Positions 8,349-20,665 of a stretch of DNA of 64,000 bases are shown piece after piece (positions within the stretch are counted from its first letter, which is position 1; each line of letters opens with the position of its first letter). The DNA is taken from the NCBI GenBank assembly GCA_037893225.1, contig JAZGUH010000331.1, positions 2,232,001 to 2,296,000 of the forward strand, in the 5' to 3' direction. The translations under genes were made by a program, and so were the position numbers. The stretch is from Hippasteria phrygiana (lineage: Eukaryota; Echinodermata; Asteroidea; Valvatida; Goniasteridae). Under the pieces are notes generated by a model, which made no database searches, was not told the DNA's origin, and saw only the letters and a list, made by a program, of their open reading frames with translations.

Positions 8349-9244
8349 ATATGAAATCATGCTGTAGGATGCGGGCTTAGATCAGCACAACAGACCTATG
8401 GTGTTTTGTAGACGAGTAAGTCTAACACTCTCTCTATCTATCTCTGTCTCTCTATCTCTTACTCTCACATTCTAACCCGAACACAAGCACACTCACTCTA
8501 AGGGCCATGTCACACAGGACAATTTTCAGGCAATCGGGTCCAACCAAATTCCACATAGAAAAACATAGAATTTTGTATTTTCACCAAATTGTCTTAAGAA
8601 GAAAAATGTCTTTATTGCACTTGAAGAATTTCTTTTCGGCTGCAGCGCTGTTACTTGCCCACAAATTGCTTGTTAAAATTCCATTGTGTAACAAGGCCCT
8701 AACTCTAGCACTCTTAAAACCCGCACCCTTAAAACCCGCACCCTTAAAACCCGCACCCTTAAAACCCGCACCCTTAAAACCCGCACTCTTAAAACCTGCA
8801 CCCTTAAAACCCGCACCCTTAAAACCCGCACCCTTAAAACCCGCACCCTTAAAACCTGCACCCGTAAAACCCGCACCCATCTCTTACTCTCACATTCTAA
8901 CCCGAACACAAGCACTCTTACTCTAAGGGCCATGTCACACAGGAAAATGTTCAGGCAATCGGGTCCAACCAAATTCCACATAGAAAAACAGGGAATTCTT
9001 TTATTTTCACCAAACTGTCTTAAGAAGAAAAATGTCTTTACTGCACTTGAAGAATTTCTTTTCGGCTGCAGCGCTGTTACTTGCCCACAAATTGCTTGTT
9101 AAAATTGCATTGTGTAACAAGGCCCTAACTCTAGCACTCTTTAAACCCGCACTCTTAAAACCCGCACTCTTAAAACCCGCACCCTTAAAACCCGCACCCT
9201 TAAAACCCGCACCCTTAAAACCCGCACCCTTAAAACCCGCACCC

Positions 9245-9267
9245 TTAAAACCCGCACCCCCGCACCC
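9245..9267 (+). repeat. Irregular short unit with five-C run
   Basis: One full unit is followed by an 8-bp remnant, giving CCCGCACCCCCGCACCC with no TTAAAA between. A 7-base deletion explains it. The opposite strand then has closely spaced G-runs of 3, 5 and 3. The change shifts the reading frame of the array. Confidence 0.9.
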
Positions 9268-10796
9268 TTAAAACCCGCACCCTTAAAACCCGCACCCTTA
9301 AAACCCGCACCCTTAAAACCCGCACCCTTAAAACCCGCACCCTTAAAACCCGCACCCTTAAAACCCGCACCCTTAAAACCTGCACCCTTAAAACCCGCAC
9401 CCATCTCTTACTCTCACATTCTAACCCGAACACAAGCACTCTTACTCTAAGGGCCATGTCACACAGGAAAATTTTCAGGCAATCGGGTCCAACAAAATTC
9501 TACATAGAAAAACAGGGAATTCTTCTTTTTTCACCAAACTGTCTTAAGAAGAAAAATGTCTTTACTGCACTTTAAGAATTTCTTTTCGGCTGCAGCGCTG
9601 TTACTTGCCCACAAATTGCTTGTTAAAATTGCATTGTGTAACAAGGCCCTAACTCTAGCACTCTTAAAACCCGCACTCTTAAAACCCGCACTCTTAAAAC
9701 CCGCACCCTTAAAACCCGCACCCTTAAAACCCGCACCCTTAAAACCCGCACCCTTAAAACCCGCACCCTTAAAACCCGCACCCTTAAAACCTGCACCCGT
9801 AAAACCCGCACCCATCTCTTACTCTCACATTCTAACCCGAACACAAGCACTCTTACTCTAAGGGCCATGTCACACAGGAAAATGTTCAGGCAATCGGGTC
9901 CAACCAAATTCCACATAGAAAAACAGGGAATTCTTTTATTTTCACCAAACTGTCTTAAGAAGAAAAATGTCTTTACTGCACTTGAAGAATTTCTTTTCGG
10001 CTGCAGCGCTGTTACTTGCCCACAAATTGCTTGTTAAAATTGCATTGTGTAACAAGGCCCTAACTCTAGCACTCTTTAAACCCGCACTCTTAAAACCCGC
10101 ACTCTTAAAACCCGCACCCTTAAAACCCGCACCCTTAAAACCCGCACCCTTAAAACCCGCACCCTTAAAACCCGCACCCTTAAAACCCGCACCCTTAAAA
10201 CCCGCACCCTTAAAACCTGCACCCGTAAAACCCGCACCCATCTCTTACTCTCACATTCTAACCCGATCACAAGCACTCTTACTCTAAGGGCCATGTCACA
10301 CAGGAAAATGTTCAGGCAATCGGGTCCAACCAAATTCCACATAGAAAAACAGGGAATTCTTTTATTTTCACCAAACTGTCTTAAGAAGAAAAATGTCTTT
10401 ACTGCACTTGAAGAATTTCTTTTCGGCTGCAGCGCTGTTACTTGCCCACAAATTGCTTGTTAAAATTGCATTGTGTAACAAGGCCCTAACTCTAGCACTC
10501 TTAAAACCCGCACTCTTAAAACCCGCACTCTTAAAACCCGCACTCTTAAAACCCGCACTCTTAAAACCCGCACCCTTAAAACCCGCACCCTTAAAACCCG
10601 CACCCTTAAAACCCGCACCCTTAAAACCCGCACCCTTAAAACCCGCACCCTTAAAACCCGCACCCTTCAAACCCGCACCCTTCAAACCCGCACCCTTCAA
10701 ACCCGCACCCTTAAAACCCGCACCCTTAAAACCCGCACCCTTAAAACCCGCACCCTTAAAACCCGCACCCTTAAAACCCGCACCCTTAAAACCCGC

Positions 10797-10880
10797 ACCC
10801 TTAAAACCCGCACCCTTAAAACATGCACCCTTAAAACATGCACCCTTAAAACATGCACCCTTAAAACATGCACCCTTAAA
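10797..10880 (+). repeat. Cassette of four ACATGCACCC variant units
   Basis: Four consecutive 15-bp units have ACATGCACCC in place of ACCCGCACCC. The same foursome occurs after the MITEs at 22780 and 30307. Elsewhere the variant appears in runs of one, two or three, always near the middle or end of its array. Confidence 0.9.
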
Positions 10881-11660
10881 ACCCGCACCCTTAAAACCCG
10901 CACCCTTAAAACCCGCACCCTTAAAACCCGCACCCATCTCTTACTCTCACATTCTAACCCGAACACAAGCACTCTTACTCTAAGGGCCATGTCACACAGG
11001 AAAATTTTCAGGCAATCGGGTCCAACCAAATTCCACATAGAAAAACAGGGAATTCTTCTATTTTCACCAAACTGTCTTAAGAAGAAAAATGTCTTTACTG
11101 TACTTTAAGAATTTCTTTTCGGCTGCAGCGCTGTTACTTGCCCACAAATTGCTTGTTAAAATTGCATTGTGTAACAAGGCCCTAACTCTAGCACTCTTAA
11201 AACCCGCACTCTTAAAACCCGCACTCTTAAAACCCGCACCCTTAAAACCTGCACCCTTAAAACCCGCACCCTTAAAACCCGCACCCTTAAAACCCGCACC
11301 CTTAAAACCCGCACCCTTAAAACCCGCACCCTTAAAACCCGCACCCTTAAAACATGCACCCTTAAAACATGCACCCTTAAAACCCGCACCCTTAAAACCC
11401 GCACCCTTAAAACCCGCACCCTTAAAACCCGCACCCTTAAAACCCACACCCTTAAAACCCGCACCCTAACTCGAACCTTAACCCAAACACTTGCACTCAA
11501 ACCCTTAACTCTAACAACTAATTTGAACACCCCTAACTCCCTTACTCTATTTTTCCATCAACTCCAGGAGAGATCAACCTCCGGCTCCTGGCTGTTCAAG
11601 ACCTCGAGGCCATACAAGATTATCCTGGACAGAACTGAAAGGCCTAGTGAGATAGAGAGC

Positions 11661-12994
11661 ATATGAAATCATGCTGTAGGATGCGGGCTTAGATCAGCAC
11701 AACAGACCTATGGTGTTTTGTAGACGAGTAAGTCTAACACTCTCTCTATCTATCTCTGTCTCTCTATCTCTTACTCTCACATTCTAACCCGAACACAAGC
11801 ACTCTCACTCTAAGGGCCATGTCACACAGGACAATTTTCAGGCAATCGGGTCCAACCAAATTCCACATAGAAAAACATGGAATTTTGTATTTTCACCAAA
11901 CTGTCTTAAGAAGAAAAATGTCTTTATTGCACTTGAAGAATTTCTTTTCGGCTGCAGCGCTGTTACTTGCCCACAAATTGCTTGTTAAAATTGCATTGTG
12001 TAACAAGGCCCTAACTCTAGCACTCTTAAAACCCGCACCCTTAAAACCCGCACCCTTAAAACCCGCACCCTTAAAACCCGCACCCTTAAAACCCGCACCC
12101 TTAAAACCCGCACCCTTAAAACCCGCACTCTTAAAACCCGCACCCTTAAAACCCGCACCCTTAAAACCCGCACCCTTAAAACCCGCACCCTTAAAACCCG
12201 CACCCTTAAAACCTGCACCCTTAAAACCCGCACCCATCTCTTACTCTCACATTCTAACCCGAACACAAGCACTCTTACTCTAAGGGCCATGTCACACAGG
12301 AAAATTTTCAGGCAATCGGGTCCAACCAAATTCCACATAGAAAAACAGGGAATTCTTTTATTTTCACCAAACGTCTTAAGAAGAAAAATGTCTTTATTGC
12401 ACTTGAAGAATTTTTTTTCGGCTGCAGCGCTGTTACTTGCCCACAAATTGCTTGTTAAAATTGCATTGTGTAACAAGGCCCTAACTCTAGCACTCTTAAA
12501 ACCCGCACTCTTAAAACCCGCACTCTTAAAACCCGCACTCTTAAAACCCGCACTCTTAAAACCCGCACTCTTAAAACCCGCACTCTTAAAACCCGCACTC
12601 TTAAAACCCGCACTCTTAAAACCCGCACTCTTAAAACCCGCACTCTTAAAACCCGCACCCTTCAAACCCGCACCCTTCAAACCCGCACCCTTCAAACCCG
12701 CACCCTTCAAACCCGCACCCTTAAAACCCGCACCCTTAAAACCCGCACCCTTAAAACCCGCACCCTTAAAACCCGCACCCTTAAAACCCGCACCCTTAAA
12801 ACCCGCACCCTTAAAACCCGCACCCTTAACTCAAACCCTTAACTCTAACAACTAATTTGAACACCCCTAACTCCCTTACTCTATTTTTCCATCAACTCCA
12901 GGAGAGATCAACCTCCGGCTCCTGGCTGTTCAAGACCTCGAGGCCATACAAGATTATCCTGGACAGAACTGAAAGGCCTAGTGAGATAGAGAGC
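11661..12994 (+). repeat. Higher-order unit 9 (1,334 bp)
   Basis: MITEs start at 11814 and 12284, arrays of 14 and 22 units, the second with four TTCAAA units. Units 9 to 11 (11661-15650, 3,990 bp) equal units 1 to 4 (1-5100) minus one 1,110-bp copy. Confidence 0.95.
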
Positions 12995-14104
12995 ATATGA
13001 AATCATGCTGTAGGATGCGGGCTTAGATCAGCACAACAGACCTATGGTGTTTTGTAGACGAGTAAGTCTAACACTCTCTCTATCTATCTCTGTCTCTCTA
13101 TCTCTTACTCTCACATTCTAACCCGAACACAAGCACTCTCACTCTAAGGGCCATGTCACACAGGACAATTTTCAGGCAATCGGGTCCAACCAAATTCCAC
13201 ATAGAAAAACATGGAATTTTGTATTTTCACCAAATTGTCTTAAGAAGAAAAATGTCTTTTTTGCACTTTAAGAATTTCTTTTCGGCTGCAGCGCTGTTAC
13301 TTGCCCACAAATTGCTTGTTAAAATTGCATTGTGTAACAAGGCCCTAACTCTAGCACTCTTAAAACCCGCACTCTTAAAACCCGCACCCTTAAAACCCGC
13401 ACCCTTAAAACCCGCACCCTTAAAACCCGCACCCTTAAAACTCGCACCCTTAAAACCCGCACCCTTAAAACCCGCACCCTTAAAACATGCACCCTTAAAA
13501 CATGCACCCTTAAAACCCGCACCCTTAAAACCTGCACCCTTAAAACCCGCACCCTTAAAACCTGCACCCTTAAAACCTGCACCCATCTCTTACTCTCACA
13601 TTCTAACCCGAACACAAGCACTCTTACTCTAAGGGCCATGTCACACAGGAAAATTTTCAGGCAATCGGGTCCAACCAAATTCCACATAGAAAAACAAGGA
13701 ATTCTTTTATTTGCACCAAACTGTCTTAAGAAGAAAAATGTCTTTATTGCACTTGAAGAATTTCTTTTCGGCTGCAGCGCTGCTACTTGCCCACAAATTG
13801 CTTGTTAAAATTGCATTGTGTAACAAGGCCCTAACTCTAGCACTCTTAAAACCTGCACTCTTAAAACCCGCACCCTTAAAACCCGCACTCTTAAAACCCG
13901 CACCCTTAAAACCCGCACCCTTAAAACCCGCACCCTTAACTCAAACCCTTAACTCTAACAACTAATTTGAACACCCCTAACTCCCTTACTCTATTTTTCC
14001 ATCAACTCCAGGAGAGATCAACCTCCGGCTCCTGGCTGTTCAAGACCTCGAGGCCATACAAGATTATCCTGGACAGAACTGAAAGGCCTAGTGAGATAGA
14101 GAGC
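12995..14104 (+). repeat. Higher-order unit 10 (1,110 bp)
   Basis: MITEs start at 13148 and 13633, arrays of 15 and 6 units. It is the single-copy counterpart of the duplicated pair at 1335-3554. Confidence 0.95.
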
Positions 14105-15650
14105 ATATGAAATCATGCTGTAGGATGCGGGATTAGATCAGCACAACAGACCTATGGTGTTTTGTAGACGAGTAAGTCTAACACTCTCTCTATCTATCTC
14201 TGTCTCTCTATCTCTTACTCTCACATTCTAACCCGAACACAAGCACTCTCACTCTAAGGGCCATGTCACACAGGACAATTTTCAGGCAATCGGGTCCAAC
14301 CAAATTCCACATAGAAAAACATGGAATTTTGTATTTTCACCAAATTGTCTTAAGAAGAAAAATGTCTTTATTGCACTTGAAGAATTTCTTTTCGGCTGCA
14401 GCGCTGTTACTTGCCCACAAATTGCTTGTTAAAATTCCATTGTGTAACAAGGCCCTAACTCTAGCACTCTTAAAACCCGCACCCTTAAAACCCGCACCCT
14501 TAAAACCCGCACCCTTAAAACCCGCACCCTTAAAACCTGCACCCGTAAAACCCGCACCCATCTCTTACTCTCACATTCTAACCCGAACACAAGCACTCTT
14601 ACTCTAAGGGCCATGTCACACAGGAAAATGTTCAGGCAATCGGGTCCAACCAAATTCCACATAGAAAAACAGGGAATTCTTTTATTTTCACCAAACTGTC
14701 TTAAGAAGAAAAATGTCTTTACTGCACTTGAAGAATTTCTTTTCGGCTGCAGCGCTGTTACTTGCCCACAAATTGCTTGTTAAAATTGCATTGTGTAACA
14801 AGGCCCTAACTCTAGCACTCTTTAAACCCGCACTCTTAAAACCCGCACCCTTAAAACCCGCACCCTTAAAACCCGCACCCTTAAAACCCGCACCCTTAAA
14901 ACCCGCACCCTTAAAACCCGCACCCATCTCTTACTCTCACATTCTAACCCGAACACAAGCACTCTTACTCTAAGGGCCATGTCACACAGGAAAATTTTCA
15001 GGCAATCGGGTCCAACCAAATTCCACATAGAAAAACAGGGAATTCTTCTATTTTCACCAAACTGTCTTAAGAAGAAAAATGTCTTTACTGTACTTTAAGA
15101 ATTTCTTTTCGGCTGCAGCGCTGTTACTTGCCCACAAATTGCTTGTTAAAATTGCATTGTGTAACAAGGCCCTAACTCTAGCACTCTTAAAACCCGCACT
15201 CTTAAAACCCGCACTCTTAAAACCCGCACCCTTAAAACCTGCACCCTTAAAACCCGCACCCTTAAAACCCGCACCCTTAAAACCCGCACCCTTAAAACCC
15301 GCACCCTTAAAACCCGCACCCTTAAAACCCGCACCCTTAAAACATGCACCCTTAAAACATGCACCCTTAAAACCCGCACCCTTAAAACCCGCACCCTTAA
15401 AACCCGCACCCTTAAAACCCGCACCCTTAAAACCCACACCCTTAAAACCCGCACCCTAACTCGAACCTTAACCCAAACACTTGCACTCAAACCCTTAACT
15501 CTAACAACTAATTTGAACACCCCTAACTCCCTTACTCTATTTTTCCATCAACTCCAGGAGAGATCAACCTCCGGCTCCTGGCTGTTCAAGACCTCGAGGC
15601 CATACAAGATTATCCTGGACAGAACTGAAAGGCCTAGTGAGATAGAGAGC
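14105..15650 (+). repeat. Higher-order unit 11 (1,546 bp)
   Basis: MITEs start at 14258, 14608 and 14974, arrays of 6, 7 and 18 units. L reads GCGGGATTAG. It is the same length and order as 3555-5100. Confidence 0.95.
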
Positions 15651-16984
15651 ATATGAAATCATGCTGTAGGATGCGGGCTTAGATCAGCACAACAGACCTA
15701 TGGTGTTTTGTAGACGAGTAAGTCTAACACTCTCTCTATCTATCTCTGTCTCTCTATCTCTTACTCTCACATTCTAACCCGAACACAAGCACTCTCACTC
15801 TAAGGGCCATGTCACACAGGACAATTTTCAGGCAATCGGGTCCAACCAAATTCCACATAGAAAAACATGGAATTTTGTATTTTCACCAAACTGTCTTAAG
15901 AAGAAAAATGTCTTTATTGCACTTGAAGAATTTCTTTTCGGCTGCAGCGCTGTTACTTGCCCACAAATTGCTTGTTAAAATTGCATTGTGTAACAAGGCC
16001 CTAACTCTAGCACTCTTAAAACCCGCACCCTTAAAACCCGCACCCTTAAAACCCGCACCCTTAAAACCCGCACCCTTAAAACCCGCACCCTTAAAACCCG
16101 CACCCTTAAAACCCGCACTCTTAAAACCCGCACCCTTAAAACCCGCACCCTTAAAACCCGCACCCTTAAAACCCGCACCCTTAAAACCCGCACCCTTAAA
16201 ACCTGCACCCTTAAAACCCGCACCCATCTCTTACTCTCACATTCTAACCCGAACACAAGCACTCTTACTCTAAGGGCCATGTCACACAGGAAAATTTTCA
16301 GGCAATCGGGTCCAACCAAATTCCACATAGAAAAACAGGGAATTCTTTTATTTTCACCAAACGTCTTAAGAAGAAAAATGTCTTTATTGCACTTGAAGAA
16401 TTTTTTTTCGGCTGCAGCGCTGTTACTTGCCCACAAATTGCTTGTTAAAATTGCATTGTGTAACAAGGCCCTAACTCTAGCACTCTTAAAACCCGCACTC
16501 TTAAAACCCGCACTCTTAAAACCCGCACTCTTAAAACCCGCACTCTTAAAACCCGCACTCTTAAAACCCGCACTCTTAAAACCCGCACTCTTAAAACCCG
16601 CACTCTTAAAACCCGCACTCTTAAAACCCGCACTCTTAAAACCCGCACCCTTCAAACCCGCACCCTTAAAACCCGCACCCTTAAAACCCGCACCCTTAAA
16701 ACCCGCACCCTTAAAACCCGCACCCTTAAAACCCGCACCCTTAAAACCCGCACCCTTAAAACCCGCACCCTTAAAACCCGCACCCTTAAAACCCGCACCC
16801 TTAAAACCCGCACCCTTAACTCAAACCCTTAACTCTAACAACTAATTTGAACACCCCTAACTCCCTTACTCTATTTTTCCATCAACTCCAGGAGAGATCA
16901 ACCTCCGGCTCCTGGCTGTTCAAGACCTCGAGGCCATACAAGATTATCCTGGACAGAACTGAAAGGCCTAGTGAGATAGAGAGC
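15651..16984 (+). repeat. Higher-order unit 12 (1,334 bp)
   Basis: MITEs start at 15804 and 16274, arrays of 14 and 22 units, the second with one TTCAAA unit, as in unit 5. Confidence 0.95.
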
Positions 16985-18079
16985 ATATGAAATCATGCTG
17001 TAGGATGCGGGCTTAGATCAGCACAACAGACCTATGGTGTTTTGTAAACGAGTAAGTCTAACACTCTCTCTATCTATCTCTGTCTCTCTATCTCTTACTC
17101 TCACATTCTAACCCGAACACAAGCACTCTCACTCTAAGGGCCATGTCACACAGGACAATTTTCAGGCAATCGGGTCCAACCAAATTCCACATAGAAAAAC
17201 ATGGAATTTTGTATTTTCACCAAATTGTCTTAAGAAGAAAAATGTCTTTTTTGCACTTTAAGAATTTCTTTTCGGCTGCAGCGCTGTTACTTGCCCACAA
17301 ATTGCTTGTTAAAATTGCATTGTGTAACAAGGCCCTAACTCTAGCACTCTTAAAACCCGCACTCTTAAAACCCGCACCCTTAAAACCCGCACCCTTAAAA
17401 CCCGCACCCTTAAAACCCGCACCCTTAAAACTCGCACCCTTAAAACCCGCACCCTTAAAACCCGCACCCTTAAAACATGCACCCTTAAAACATGCACCCT
17501 TAAAACCCGCACCCTTAAAACCTGCACCCTTAAAACCCGCACCCTTAAAACCTGCACCCATCTCTTACTCTCACATTCTAACCCGAACACAAGCACTCTT
17601 ACTCTAAGGGCCATGTCACACAGGAAAATTTTCAGGCAATCGGGTCCAACCAAATTCCACATAGAAAAACAAGGAATTCTTTTATTTTCACCAAACTGTC
17701 TTAAGAAGAAAAATGTCTTTATTGCACTTGAAGAATTTCTTTTCGGCTGCAGCGCTGCTACTTGCCCACAAATTGCTTGTTAAAATTGCATTGTGTAACA
17801 AGGCCCTAACTCTAGCACTCTTAAAACCTGCACTCTTAAAACCCGCACCCTTAAAACCCGCACTCTTAAAACCCGCACCCTTAAAACCCGCACCCTTAAA
17901 ACCCGCACCCTTAACTCAAACCCTTAACTCTAACAACTAATTTGAACACCCCTAACTCCCTTACTCTATTTTTCCATCAACTCCAGGAGAGATCAACCTC
18001 CGGCTCCTGGCTGTTCAAGACCTCGAGGCCATACAAGATTATCCTGGACAGAACTGAAAGGCCTAGTGAGATAGAGAGC
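16985..18079 (+). repeat. Higher-order unit 13 (1,095 bp)
   Basis: MITEs start at 17138 and 17608, arrays of 14 and 6 units. It is unit 2 less one 15-bp unit in the first array. L has GTAAACGAG. The copy at 17608 is a parent of the chimeric joint at 20194. Confidence 0.95.
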
Positions 18080-20665
18080 ATATGAAATCATGCTGTAGGA
18101 TGCGGGATTAGATCAGCACAACAGACCTATGGTGTTTTGTAGACGAGTAAGTCTAACACTCTCTCTATCTATCTCTGTCTCTCTATCTCTTACTCTCACA
18201 TTCTAACCCGAACACAAGCACTCTCACTCTAAGGGCCATGTCACACAGGACAATTTTCAGGCAATCGGGTCCAACCAAATTCCACATAGAAAAACATGGA
18301 ATTTTGTATTTTCACCAAATTGTCTTAAGAAGAAAAATGTCTTTATTGCACTTGAAGAATTTCTTTTCGGCTGCAGCGCTGTTACTTGCCCACAAATTGC
18401 TTGTTAAAATTCCATTGTGTAACAAGGCCCTAACTCTAGCACTCTTAAAACCCGCACCCTTAAAACCCGCACCCTTAAAACCCGCACCCTTAAAACCTGC
18501 ACCCGTAAAACCCGCACCCATCTCTTACTCTCACATTCTAACCCGAACACAAGCACTCTTACTCTAAGGGCCATGTCACACAGGAAAATGTTCAGGCAAT
18601 CGGGTCCAACCAAATTCCACATAGAAAAACAGGGAATTCTTTTATTTTCACCAAACTGTCTTAAGAAGAAAAATGTCTTTACTGCACTTGAAGAATTTCT
18701 TTTCGGCTGCAGCGCTGTTACTTGCCCACAAATTGCTTGTTAAAATTGCATTGTGTAACAAGGCCCTAACTCTAGCACTCTTTAAACCCGCACTCTTAAA
18801 ACCCGCACCCTTAAAACCCGCACCCTTAAAACCCGCACCCTTAAAACCCGCACCCTTAAAACCCGCACCCTTAAAACCCGCACCCTTAAAACCCGCACCC
18901 TTAAAACCCGCACCCTTAAAACCCGCACCCTTAAAACCCGCACCCTTAAAACCTGCACCCTTAAAACCCGCACCCATCTCTTACTCTCACATTCTAACCC
19001 GAACACAAGCACTCTTACTCTAAGGGCCATGTCACACAGGAAAATTTTCAGGCAATCGGGTCCAACCAAATTCCACATAGAAAAACATGGAATTTTGTAT
19101 TTTCACCAAATTGTCTTAAGAAGAAAAATGTCTTTATTGCACTTGAAGAATTTCTTTTCGGCTGCAGCGCTGTTACTTGCCCACAAATTGCTTGTTAAAA
19201 TTGAATTGTGTAACAAGGCCCTAACTCTAGCACTCTTAAAACCCGCACCCTTAAAACCCGCACCCTTAAAACCCGCACCCTTAAAACCCGCACCCTTAAA
19301 ACCCGCACCCTTAAAACCTGCACCCTTAAACCCGCACCCATCTCTTACTCTCACATTCTAACCCGAACACAAGCACTCTTACTCTAAGGGCCATGTCACA
19401 CAGGAAAATTTTCAGGCAATCGGGTCCAACCAAATTCCACATAGAAAAACATGGAATTTTGTATTTTCACCAAATTGTCTTAAGAAGAAAAATGTCTTTA
19501 TTGCACTTGAAGAATTTCTTTTCGGCTGCAGCGCTGTTACTTGCCCACAAATTGCTTGTTAAAATTCCATTGTGTAACAAGGCCCTAACTCTAGCACTCT
19601 TAAAACCCGCACCCTTAAAACCCGCACCCTTAAAACCCGCACCCTTAAAACCCGCACCCTTAAAACCCGCACCCTTAAAACCCGCACCCTTAAAACCTGC
19701 ACCCGTAAAACCCGCACCCATCTCTTACTCTCACATTCTAACCCGAACACAAGCACTCTTACTCTAAGGGCCATGTCACACAGGAAAATGTTCAGGCAAT
19801 CGGGTCCAACCAAATTCCACATAGAAAAACAGGGGATTCTTTTATTTTCACCAAACTGTCTTAAGAAGAAAAATGTCTTTACTGCACTTGAAGAATTTCT
19901 TTTCGGCTGCAGCGCTGTTACTTGCCCACAAATTGCTTGTTAAAATTGCATTGTGTAACAAGGCCCTAACTCTAGCACTCTTTAAACCCGCACTCTTAAA
20001 ACCCGCACTCTTAAAACCCGCACCCTTAAAACCCGCACCCTTAAAACCCGCACCCTTAAAACCCGCACCCTTAAAACCCGCACCCTTAAAACCCGCACCC
20101 TTAAAACCCGCACCCTTAAAACCTGCACCCGTAAAACCCGCACCCATCTCTTACTCTCACATTCTAACCCGATCACAAGCACTCTTACTCTAAGGGCCAT
20201 GTCACACAGGAAAATGTTCAGGCAATCGGGTCCAACCAAATTCCACATAGAAAAACAGGGAATTCTTTTATTTTCACCAAACTGTCTTAAGAAGAAAAAT
20301 GTCTTTACTGCACTTGAAGAATTTCTTTTCGGCTGCAGCGCTGTTACTTGCCCACAAATTGCTTGTTAAAATTGCATTGTGTAACAAGGCCCTAACTCTA
20401 GCACTCTTAAAACCTGCACTCTTAAAACCCGCACCCTTAAAACCCGCACTCTTAAAACCCGCACCCTTAAAACCCGCACCCTTAAAACCCGCACCCTTAA
20501 CTCAAACCCTTAACTCTAACAACTAATTTGAACACCCCTAACTCCCTTACTCTATTTTTCCATCAACTCCAGGAGAGATCAACCTCCGGCTCCTGGCTGT
20601 TCAAGACCTCGAGGCCATACAAGATTATCCTGGACAGAACTGAAAGGCCTAGTGAGATAGAGAGC
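18080..20665 (+). repeat. Higher-order unit 14 (2,586 bp)
   Basis: MITEs start at 18233, 18568, 19024, 19388, 19768 and 20194, arrays of 5, 13, 7, 8, 11 and 6 units. The 7-unit array has a 14-bp unit (TTAAACCC). The first five cycles recur 2,586 bp later and, from the second, again 7,527 bp later. The last MITE is chimeric. Confidence 0.95.
20194..20392 (+). mobile_element. Chimeric MITE copy at a duplication joint
   Basis: The left part matches the copies starting at 10288, 22780 and 30307 (GGAAAATGTTCAGG, CTTTACTGCAC, GCTGTTAC). The array right of it starts with CCTGCACTC and has the 6-unit pattern seen after the copy at 17608. The change of parent lies between 20345 and 20414. This is the joint expected for the 2,586-bp tandem duplication that separates the copies at 17608 and 20194. 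Confidence 0.7.

Larger units (their letters stand above)
8349..11660 (+). repeat. Higher-order unit 8 (3,312 bp)
   Basis: MITEs start at 8502, 8927, 9451, 9862, 10288 and 10984, with arrays of 11, 17 (plus an 8-bp partial unit), 10, 11, 29 and 18 units. The 29-unit array holds three TTCAAA units and four ACATGCACCC units. From about 9.9 kb on it recurs 12,492 bp downstream. The MITE at 9451 has AACAAAATTCTAC where others have AACCAAATTCCAC. Confidence 0.95.
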
